Shown: positions 34,227 to 46,200 of the stretch, one piece after another
Layout: the number at the start of each line of letters is the position of its first letter
Position numbering within the stretch: the first letter of the stretch is position 1
Source of the DNA: Eretmocerus hayati
Lineage: Eukaryota; Arthropoda; Insecta; Hymenoptera; Aphelinidae
Assembly (NCBI GenBank): GCA_029851415.1
Contig: CM056743.1
Span: 30,578,405 to 30,642,404, forward strand
Direction: 5' to 3'
Length of the DNA: 64,000 nt
Program-made: the position numbers and the translations under genes
Notes under the pieces: generated by a model
Databases searched by the model: none
The model's input: the letters and a program-made list of their open reading frames with translations, nothing else
What the model was told of the DNA's origin: nothing

Positions 34227-37200
34227 GTAAGGTCAATCTTGCTCACTAAAATATCTTTTTTTGAATGTCAATGATAGCGATGAGATTTACTGTAGGTCTT
34301 GGAATTTTCCTTTGAACTTGGGAAAGATCTCGTGAGGACTCTGTACGGCTTAGCTGGAGTGTTCTTTGCAGTGGCAGCTACTGTGAAACATGTAACGGGA
34401 TTAATATTCTTCAAACAGGTAGCTAAGTAAAATTTTACCATGGCTCTCGTGTAAAAACCTGTCTAATAATCTTGTAAGTTGTAACGGAGATATATCTTTA
34501 AACAATTAATATTATTTTTTCGATCAACAAATGGCGTTTTTGATCATTAATTATTCTGCCAACACGAAAGGTTTTTTGCACTTTCAGCTTGGGAATGTTG
34601 GAACACTAGATACGTTTTTTGATAACCAGAGTGAAATCGTCTTAGCAAATTCCTCTTGCCAGAATAGCCAAGTTACGGAGAGCAAATCAGTAAGAAAAGT
34701 AGCAAGAACCAAGAAGGGAAACTTAGCAATATCCATAGTTATATACTTTGCTGTCGGGGTCCGATTTTTTCGCGCTTTGTGGCTATCCTGAGGCATAAAC
34801 AGATATGGCTCCGATCGACATGGATTTTGATTGTGTTCAAACTTCCGGAAACATATCATAGGCGGGAATCTGAGTCATTTTCAATGTCCTCACCGCGCTT
34901 TGAAATTACGTATGGGGTCAAATCACCTGTTGGGCCTCACGGACGATTCGCGCCTGCGCGACTTTATCGGATTTTCTTGCGGGCTTTCATGTTAAATTAC
35001 GCACCGAGAATAGTGCTTCTCCAAGGTTTCTAATATTATATTATGTTTCTAGTGCCCAAAAATCGCATCTTGAACATGATTTTTAAGCACTCGTAACATA
35101 AACTATTGTATGACACTGCGTCCGGACGGGTAGTTGTGTTACGAAGGACTTATAACACTCGCTTCGCTCGTGTCATAACCAGTCCTCCGTACAAAATTAA
35201 GTACCCGTCCACGTGCAGTGTCATAAAGTACTATTACTTACGATGCGAGGTCAGGCCGTCGTGGGGCACCGACATAGTTTTCTCCGAGTGCAACGGGGGA
35301 AAACTATTTCCCGTGTCTCAAAACAGCCTGCAGAGCGAGGGGCGTATGCTACTTTTTAGCATTAGAGCGGATAGACGCCACTTTTATGTTCGCAGCCGAG
35401 AGTGAAATTGGCGCTTCTATCACCCTATGCTAAATGAAGCCTTTTTGGGCGTTTTTTTCGGTGGCTTGCTAAGTTGGCTGGTCATATTTCACGTATTTCG
35501 CCAAGATCTCGACGAAAACGTGTTAGAATGGGATGAGCTAACTCAGTAATTTTGGGCAAGAGCAGACCATGAATTGCAGCTCTGTCTCGGATTGTTTTTC
35601 AGCAAATCTTAATCGATTCTATGGTCCCGAACATGCACTATTCACCTCATGGATTCCAAAAGATTAGTTGAAAGCAAGAATGGCGCTAACAGATATTTGA
35701 GCATGCTTGCGATATATTTTATCTTTGTGAGAAAAAATTTAACTTGCCCCATAACTTGTTGAACAACTAGTGAACGCTACAAACGTTGTCTGCCGTCTCT
35801 ACAGTTGACGGGCTTTGGTTTTTTATTGCATTCATGTGTACGAACTGTCCAGGAGCAGGTCCAGGGGGTGCATCGTCCTGGTGGGGGGCAGGGGGCGGAG
35901 CCTTGACTAAGAAAAACAATCCTGGAAAATTTGTTAGAAAAAAACTCTTATTATTAGCGTGTTACCACGTTGCTCGAAACTATCGCCAGAGAAAAACAGA
36001 GAGAACTTTCTAAAGATTCAATTATGACATTCTATCCGATTTCGTATAATGATGAATGATCATCTGAATATGTACACTACCTAGCATAAATAATGGATCA
36101 TACATGGGTTGACAAAAAACGATCATATTTCTGAAACGATGTAATCTACAGGAATTTTGAAAAAAACAATTTGAATATCTTGGAAGAAGCTATCGATTCA
36201 TGCCCCGAAAGAATTTTTTCGTGTGATCTTCATACATTTAACCGTGATTAGGGAAGTGAAGAAATAGTACATTGAGCAACGAAGGTGGAAAGCGTGATTT
36301 CTGAACAATTCGTCGAAAAAGAGCTTTCGCGCACGAATTTCGACGATGAGTGCAGAAAGCTCCATCCGAGTTGCTTATACTATTTTTTGTAATTTTCGTG
36401 GGGAAAGTTGACCTCTACTCTTCATATTAGAAGAATTCTGGGCATCAGGTGAGCAATGATATCAGGAATTCGTAGCTTTTTGTATTGAATCTCGATGATT
36501 TCATCCTTACTGACTTTTCATTAGTCGCTGAGCCATTATCAAAAAATTAAGATGCTGCCAATTCACGAATCAAGAATTTGGTTATGACCTTTATATAAAA
36601 CAGATCAGTAAACACATAGTGTTGACTCGTTCACTGCGATAGACCACAGGTGGGGTCCGTTTTTGCTTGGCTCTAAGGGCTTATGCAGCAATTTTCACTC
36701 ACCATGTATGACGTCATAACACATATGTATACGCTGGTTTCAGTATCGGAATCGATTCGCGCGAGTTATACCACAGAAATTCAGTTTTCGTAAGAACTCC
36801 GACGAATGACACAACAGCAACGATACTGTAAAAAATTGGTTGAATTTTCAACCAACATTTCAACCAGACTGATTGAATTTTCATCCAAGCAATTATATCC
36901 CGTGATGGATGGATGGGTGGATGGGCGGATGGATGGATAGATGGATAGATGAATAGATGGGTGATGTGGGATTGAAGGGTAAATATAGACGGATGGATGG
37001 ATGGTTGATGGTTGGATGAGTGGAGAAGAGGGATGAAGGGTGGATGGGTAATTGGATGGATGATAGATGCATAATGGACGGATGGATGATAGATGAACCT
37101 ATCACCCATTCATCCATCCATCCACCCGCCATCCATCACTCCATCCATACATCTATCCATCCACCCACTATCCATTCTTCGATCCATTCATCGACCCCAT

Positions 37201-40200
37201 CCATCATCCATCCACTGATACATCATACATCAGTCCACCCATCCTTCCCCAGTCATCCATCAATCCCCCATTCATCCTTATCCACTCATAGGACCATCCT
37301 CCATATTCTACCCCCCCCCCACACGTAGGCAACCTGATATGTAGGAAGCTCACGGACATATTGTGATAATCCACATTGGTTGAATATTCAACAGAACTTT
37401 GATATGAATTAATCAACTGTCCAAATAAATGATATTCTCCGACTGTACATGAATAGATTTTGTCTTACATGCCCTTACGAGGAAATAATTACAGGTTATA
37501 CCACCCGGTCCCATACCCGCGGGGACATCCCTGTGGGTTTGGACCCAGCAAAATCCCCGTGGAATAACCACGGGGATTTCCGCGTTAATCCGTACATTAA
37601 CCGGTGAAGATTGGACTTGGACATTTTTTGTTAAGAAACAAAATTGCTTATGAAAATTGAAAAAATCAGAAACAAATAAGGTAAGTGTACCCAACATGCC
37701 CCCTGTACCCAACATGCCCCCATATGCCGATCTCAGAACTGGGCACTCGAGGACCTCCCTGCAATTTTTTTTTACGTTTGTTATGTTAAAATATGAGAAA
37801 ACTAATGATTTGGACCGACCCGGAATGATTTCTGCGTCTCCCAGAAAATATGAATTGAGTTTTTGCATTTTTCGTGTTTGCACACCTAAGAAATTGCCTT
37901 TATTCAAACCTCTGCCAAATTGTTTTGATTCAACCAATCTTGACGTACCTTAGCGCATTTGATTCCTTGTTCCAAGACCTTCAAAATCCTTTTTACAGCG
38001 TTGCAAAACTCTAATCTGGAGCGATTTCATGAGCAAAATACGGAGGCAAGTTGAAAACGAGGGGGTGTACCCAACATGCCCCCATCCGTCCGATTCCGCA
38101 AGAGAGCTCCTGCAGTCCGCTGCTGTCGGGCTATACGTTTGTACATCAAACTAGAACCGCTCCTGGGGCTTTTCACGATTCTTTTCAAGCTCTTTTCGAT
38201 CATATATCTGAGCATTATCTCGCGAGAAAAAATACTTGACATGAGCGATGTTGTGTCCTACAACTGCGGGATAAATTTTTCATAAATCTGCGCTCGTTGA
38301 CTCTTATTGACTCGATTTGCGAGTAAGTTGGTTTGCTCATTGTGTAAACCTTAGGTACATCTAGGCAAGCATTGTAAAATTCTGTCAGACCCACTCGCGC
38401 GTCGAAAAAAACGCGCGGCCGTTGCTTGCAGAACGTGGGTAATATTTTGAACCATGCGCGCCCGATGCGCGCGCAGGGACGATGGCGCCCGCGCCGCAGC
38501 GAGACTTTGCGCGCTCAGATTTTAATTTGTATCCTTTATTATTATTTCTTTGACCCTTACGAGGAAACAATAATTCAAAGTCATGTATTTTTTAAAATAA
38601 ATTATCGTCTTACTGATCTCTTGCCTTCTTGAATGAAATTTAGCGTGAAAAGAATCAAAACGGAGCGTCTATAAAGATACGCTTTTTCCGTGGGACTTTT
38701 CGAAATGCATATTCAATTATTTTGTCAAGCAGCATCTGTCACTGAAGATTCATCTTTTCCAATCGTACAATACGTCACATTCTACCCATTAGATATCGCT
38801 CAGACTCCGAAGGCAGACAGCTGTGAGCGTTAAGAATCTTGGCGCCGACTATGATCGCGGAGAAGAATGGGGGCATGTTGAGTACACCCCCTCGCGAACT
38901 CCCAAAAAAACACCTTTTGCGAGAATTAAGATTACTCAGCTGTAGTTGGTCAAAATTCAACGTATGTTAGCTCGTTTTGAAGGTTTTTTTTCAAGCTTCA
39001 AAATGAGCTAAAATACGTCAAAAAATATTGAGATGGGCCAAAGTTATGGGCAAAATGGCTTAAGGGGGGGCATGTTGGGTACACTTACCTTAGAAGAGCA
39101 GGTGCAGCTGTGCGGAGGTCACGACTGAGTCAATCATGGAGTATATAATACGACCTCAATGTTCAATTGAATATATCATCGATTTCTCAATTATGGAATA
39201 TAATTGTAAACATATCACCAATATCGATTTATCATCAACTGCATATAATTCCAAAAGATAAGTTGATACGACAGCTTGGACCGCGACGTTGACTTTGCTC
39301 GACGGCAATAGCGGTTCCGCCCAGCATACGCCAAGAGCCCAACCCGACTTGGCCTCTTCACAAAAAGGCTGGACGAGTCAGCCTTTTCACGAAAAGGCTA
39401 GGCCGATGGTGCAAGAAAGTGAAAGGGATGAGCGCTGACATGATTGGCCGGCTCTTCATGAAGAGCCTAGGATTTTCATGAAAAGGCCGATTTCACCAAG
39501 AGCCTGCGACATATACGCCAAGTTGGGGTTTTTTAACCTCTCGCTCTGCCTCGATCATAGGATATTATGGATTCTTGCGCTTATCAGCCACGATGTGCCC
39601 CAATAATCGCGAGCTTGGTCATTTCTCTAATATTGAAATACTATTTTGTTCTGAATACACGGGATAGCGAGCGATTTCGAAAGAAGAAATCCTACGGATT
39701 CTTTCTTATGAAAAAATATGAATACATCACCGATACTCTTTATTGAGGCGAAGTATCCGGAGAGTGAATTTACATTTCCCTTGGACGTGTGGTCCAAGGT
39801 AGATTTCAAACCACCGAAACCACGGGGGAAGCACTCCAAAAAGGTCTCAGTCGTATATATTGTATTGAACTAAATTAAATTCATAATCTACCGAAGTCAA
39901 CCCTCAGACTTCTGTCAAACTTGAGTCAGACATGAGCTGATGGATCGGGGTAATTTGAAAAGGATTGAGAGTGCTCGTTAGGAGCTTCAAAAACCGTTCT
40001 TGGAAATTACTCTAGCTTATTCTGATCCGAGCTGTAACTATTTTTGTGAGGAAAAATTTTTCAGAGAAGAGTCCCACAAACCATGAAAGGTGAAAAAATC
40101 AGGCTCACGCTGGTATTTCTTTGATTTTTCCAAGTTTCTTTTCCTGTTGCTGGTGGTAGGAATCAAGATCAGTGCTTATACCAGTGAAAGGTTGAGTCCA

Positions 40201-43200
40201 TTCATAATTTCTCAATGATTGGCCCAGACGGCAACACAGCTCCCCGAGAATTGTCGAGAGGTGCTCAAAGAAACTTTTGGAAAGCTCTCGTGAGAGTTCC
40301 CGGGGAACTCCGAGGAAACCGTCAAATTTCCGGCTCAGTTTGATTCCGCAGAGTTAACCATTAACACCCTGGGGGCTTCTTAGTTATTGCGATAAAGCTC
40401 TCAAAGATACTCCCCGGGAATTCCCTGCTAGCTCCCCGATAGCTTCGCGGAAACTCCGCTGTGGCGCTGACTCTCGATCAGCTCCCCGAAAACTCTACAG
40501 GTTTCTAATACATCGAAATTCTTCTCCGCATGTTGACAAGAGCTATAAATATTGCGTTAATAAACCCCAGCGCCTCAAGATATTTAACTGGAAAATACAC
40601 AATTCCTGAAGGAGAACTGGCACTGAATGTGATGATAACTGGTATGGAAGATTTGAGACAAGTTTCTTATCGCAATATGCGTAAATTTGTTACCGGGATG
40701 GCTTGCGCCATGAGGCAACTGAGTGGGCCACAACAGTGGTTCATACGTTAGAAGGTTGGTGGCCCTGAAAAGGGCCGATTGGGGTTCGGGGGTTAGCCCT
40801 GAAAAGGGCTGATATCGCAGTTAGGTGTTTCCCGGAGTCTACTCCGAGACGAAGCTTGGATGGTACCCGTGCGGACTGGCCTGAGCGGGCTTGGCTGGAA
40901 CCGTGGGAGTCGCTCCAGCGAACTCCATCGAAGACCCAGGACTGAGACGCGCGCCATTGGGGCCAACATCGCGTGCGGCTGGTGGTTCCCAAAATCCTGG
41001 GTTGAGGCTCCGATCCGTAGGAGGCTCGGCTATCAGCGTTGTGGTCGTCCGATCCAGTTGGGTCCGTAGGGCTTGTCACGGATATCCGGGGTGGTCCTGG
41101 GTCGAGGGTGGTCTCCGACGTGATGAGTCCGCCCGAGCGACGTAAGAGCTCCCGGGCGCGTTGGTGCCGAAGAAGCTGCGAACATCAGCCCGAGGGACGG
41201 ATGTGGACTGCCACTAGGTCAGAACACTCCCGAGCGCGTCAGCGCTGTAGAAGTGGACCTGGGTGTGGGTACCCGTCCGGTGGTCTCCCGAGCACGACAG
41301 TGCTGTAGAAGTCCAGCCGGAGGGGCCGTCGAGGAAGTTGGTTGAGGCACCGGTTTTGCAAACACGGTGCTCTGTTTCTGTTGCGGGCAAGGATGGACGC
41401 CACCTAGTGGTGGCGTGACGAACTGCTCGGGCTTTTGAGCCACCCGAGGCTATGGTGTGGGAAAGGAGATGAGGAAAGGAGATTGTGCGCAAGGCGTGGG
41501 ATTTGGCAGCTGGTAACAAATTTTATTCGATGTCATATCTGAGAGAATTCGAAGGGCAGAAATTGGTTCAATAGCACAAGCATCGCTCATAACCGTTGCT
41601 ACGTAATTTTTTCGCTGGCTGTATCTTTTTCACACGCGTCTAGTGTCCGTCGTCTTCGGCTTCTGACTTCATGCTTCTATCAGCCAAGGCTGGATGACAG
41701 CTGATGATTCAAAAAATTTTAGTCTGCTTGATGTTTACATTTTTCCAAGACCAGTTTTAGCGCTCAGCGTTTCAACCAAGGGCGTGACTCGGAAAATTTT
41801 GCCAGTTAGGATCAAAGAAAAAACTCTCAGGGAAACTGATACGTGATCAATTTGCAAAAACTCGGTGTATCCTGCACGGTCTCCACAATTTTAGATAAGT
41901 AATTCATCCAAATCATGATCATTACAGGCTGATTCTCATCGCGTTTACCGTGGCATAACCTCCAACATTTGTTGAAGCGTTTACCATCTACAAGAATTAA
42001 TTAAGCTTAGCAATAAATTAAGCCTGGCAAAATATTCATTATTCCCTCGAACTCTCTGATTCTTTGTGGATCAATTTTATTGACGCAGGCTTGTGGCGAG
42101 GCGTGGTCGAGTTTTGTCAACGAAGACGTTGCGATTGCAGCACAAGTTGCGCAAAAAGAGAGCGGTCGAGAGTATAGATGCTGCATAATGGCTCGCCTGT
42201 TATAAAATCTCGATTGAGCGGAGAGCAGGTACCAGCAAATCTATTCAAGCCAATCCGGAGGTAAAATTTAATGCGGAATTGATAGGTAGTTGTCTATGAA
42301 CAGACATCTTCTAGACTTGAATCTGTTATTTTCAAACATTAAAATTGTCTAGCAGAATTCTGCGCAACAAAACCTCGAGATTCTGACTCATTTTAGTTTG
42401 AAAACCGAGTTCAACATTTTTCATACGTGCACCATTTGATGACAGCTTTTCATACCTGGTAGATTCTACTTTCATTTTCACGAGGTCCGTGGAGAATTGG
42501 TTCGAAAATTACGATTTTTTATCCGTTATTCTGATTAGTGTAAGAGCTACGATTCAATATCAATTCGATATCTTTGTAATACTTCTCATTAGGAAGAAAA
42601 TGAGCGCGAAAAATTATCACCTATAACTCAGATTCACTCTAACCCTGCTGCAGAATCTCTGTATCGAAATTAAACCTCTCAATTGCAAATAAATGATGGA
42701 TTATTTATGGCTTTCAAACCTCTTCCTGATGCACAGATTGTTCCTATTGGATGCTAACTCAAACAAGCAAAACCATATGTAATAATGTACACTGTGATAT
42801 CTAGAAATGCTATGCGGAAGCTATCTATCGGTGCTTTAGCACAAGCTATATCGGAGCTTCAATAAAGTTCCCCGGAAATATTGCCAGAACTATCCGGGAG
42901 TGTTTGAAAGCTTCCCGGAAAGCTTATGCGGGAACTGATGAAGCTGGAAATTTGACGGTTTCCCGGGAACTCCCTAAAAGCTATGTGATATTTCCTATAA
43001 AAATCCCGCGGAAGTCCCCAATAATAACCTTGCCCGCTGGGTAGTCCTTTTTTCGAGAAAAATCATCCTCTACAAAAAGAGTCACAGCTCGCACCAGAAA
43101 TAACCTAGAATTAGGGCTGGGAATATCCGTGGATCCGGATATCCAGATATTATCCGGATATCCGCTTAGATTGAAGAGATCCGGACGGATCCAACTATCC

Positions 43201-46200
43201 GGATCTGAATATCCGGGTACTCCCGGACAATGCGGAGGATCCGGATTTTCGGATAGCATCTGAACTCTCAAATCTGTTTCGTGATGGGGGTTACAGATTT
43301 TGGTATTGGCTTTCTCAAAAATTACAAACGATTGATATTTTTAATATGCATGCTTATCACAAAGGGAACGTCCAAAAATAACGAAGGGGTTTCAGGAGGA
43401 AGGGGAAGAATAGGTCTCCCAATTTCTCACGCTCCATAAGTGAGTCAGCAATTTTACTTTTGGAAAATCTAATTAGAGAGACGAGGCGTCTGAAATTATA
43501 AAATTTTCCCTAACGTCATTCATGGAAGTTCCCATGTTATCGAGAAACAGAGAGGACGGGAAAAAGAGACAGAGATAGCGGTTGACCAATTGCCAGTAAT
43601 GGATTAACAGGCTGGAACCGATCGTATAGATCTGATACATACTTGTTTGATATTGTTATCAGTTCATCTATTCTTCCATTACCAATGTTATATGAGCAGT
43701 TCTGGGTAAACATGCCCGAAACAGACTCGAAAATGGACGAAAAGCAAAAGTGAACTTCTAAGCCCACAAGGGAGGTTTTCTCACTTCTAATCTCATCTAG
43801 ATGGAGAATCAAAAGTCAAAAATATTGAAAGTCAGAAAATTTTTCACGTGTTAAACCCCATAAGAGCTCAGCTCAATATCGTTATTTCGCTACGGAAATG
43901 ACAGGTACGGAAATGACATTTCGTGTTTGATCGGTGAATACGGTTCGGGGAGTTAACGAATCACTTATTCCGCTTAGCACGCTCTTTTGCACACCAAATA
44001 CTTGCAGAAAGTCGGACGAGTAGTTTGATCATCGATATTTTAACCTTGTTGCGAGATGCATACGGAAAAGACACTCTTATTTACCCCATCGTTTATTCGA
44101 AGGAGAGCACGCCGCCACTTCTCGGAAGTGAAGTTATGGATGTTTATACCGCAGCTGTTTGATAGTTTAAAGCGAGAGGATAAAAATGTGCCCATAAGCA
44201 AATGCTTACAAGTCGATAGACGCTCTCACGCACCACATATTGTCAAAACCGTAATTTTGGCGCGAATTCGAAGACATTAATCTACCCACAGCGTTGAGCG
44301 GGTAAACGACCTAGTTGCAACTTCTAAACTATCAAAACATGTTCAAAATATACCCAAATTTGATGTCTTTTTGTTAGGTAGTCGTTTAGCAGCCGTATAT
44401 CTTCATACCGTGACCTTGAACGCCGAATTTTGGGGTGCGGACATGGTACGGAAATGACATTTTGACCCCTAATTCGCTATTTTCGACCCTTGAACCTCAA
44501 GATAGGTCCGATATGACTTTTTGCTAAGAAAGAACACAAAAAAATCCACAAAAAACGTGTTTTCCACAACCGCTTGAGAACGCGTAGACGCCGCAATAAG
44601 CCGAGAAACAGTTCGGGCAAGTTTCCACGGAACTGGTCATATCTCAATTCGTCTATAAAACTCGGACGGATCCAAATATCCGGATAGCCGGATACTATCC
44701 GGGTATTCGGATCCGTCCGGATTTTTTCTCCGAACACGGATATCCGAGTATTCGGATAGTTCGGATAATTCGGAAATCCGGATAAAAGTCCCAACCCTAC
44801 CTAGAGTAATAGTCCGGTCTACCTACACATTTGCACCTTCATAAAATATCGCTGGATCACACTTAGTGATCCTGAAAGGGGACGATTTGTAGATTACAAT
44901 GGCAGAAAGTGTGACTAAAAAAAATGGAGGGAACGGGTTCTAATCAGGCGTCAAAGGTCTTAAAAGTGGGTTTTTTGCAATTCTGTGCTCGAGTTTTGGT
45001 CGGGCCGGAAAATATTTCATATAAGAGTTGTAGCCCTTCAAAAAAAGGAGAGAATGAGTTCAAGTACGATAATATAGGATTATCAGGACGGACAGAAATC
45101 GAGATGAAAGTAACCAGCCGGTCTCTTCGGGGAGGGGGAAAGGGCGAGCTCGCGGTCGGTGGCGTCGGAGGCTTGCGCAGTTACGTGAAGTTGGCCCGCC
45201 ACTTTGAGATGAATATACCAAAAAATCAAGCAAAAAATCCTGAATCCAATAGTGCAACTCTTTTAATTTGGACAATTTGACCATTTGAGGAATTATTTTT
45301 CAAAGTGCTGAAACACAAGCCCTCACCGGAACACAATAAATGCTCATAACTCCGCGAATATATGCAGCAGGAAAACTTACGCAGGCTCAAATTGAAGCTC
45401 TTGATTTGACCATATCGATTCAATCATCAGAACTTATCACTATACACGCAAAATTGTTCAAACAGACTGGGAGAAGTCCCCGTGTATAAGGTATGGGCAG
45501 GTGCCGACTGGTGAGGACTATGTGCACCATGCGTGCTCCCTCTTCGCTGCCTCTCCCCTGTCGGCCTATACCTTATACATGGGGACTTTCCCAGTCTGTT
45601 AAAACAATTTTGCGTCAATAATGATAAGTTTTGATGCTTAAATCGATATGGTCAAATTAAGAGCTTCACATTGAGCCATCGTGGGGTTTCCTAGTGGATA
45701 TTCGCGGGTTAATGAGCGTTTATTGTGTTTTGGTGAGGGGGGCGGGGGATGATATTTCAGCACTTTGAAAATTCATTGCTCAAATGGTCAAATTGTTCAA
45801 ATTAAAAGAGTTGTACCATTGAGTAGAGGATTTTTTGCTTGATTTTTTTGGTATATTCATCTCAAAGTGGCGGGCCAGCTTACACAGAGATGCCAGCTTC
45901 ACGTAACTGGCTTTCGCGAATATACAGCTGCTCGCCCTTTCCCCCTCCCCAACGAGATCGACTGGTGACTTTCAACTCGATTTTTGTCCGTTCTGATAAT
46001 CCTACATTATCGTACTTTAGCTCATTCTCTTCCTTTTTTTAAGGGCTACAACTTTTATTTGAAACATTTTCCTGTCCGACCAACACTCGAGCACAGAATC
46101 ACCAAAACCACACTTTTAGACCTTTGACCCCTGATTAAAACCCGTTCCCTCCACTTACTTTAGTCACACTTTCTGCAGTTGTAATCTACTAATCATCCCC

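Larger units (their letters stand above)
40223..43045. mobile_element. Probable 2.8-kb TIR element
   Basis: About 300 bp at each end are related in inverted order: the left has CCGTCAAATTTCCGGCTC-AGTT and stacked CTCCCCGA motifs, the right has AACTGATGAAGCTGGAAATTTGACGG. The outer ends are GCCCAGACGGCAA (left) and TTGCCCGCTGGG (right). The copies are well diverged. A GC-rich block (40744-41520) lies inside. The boundaries are approximate. Confidence 0.5.

Noticed and set aside
37413..37937. A 174-codon minus-strand open frame
   Set aside because: It runs through the end of a TIR repeat and through the hairpin at 37549, with GGMLGT repeats that are only the ATGCCCCC boxes read backwards. No family features.
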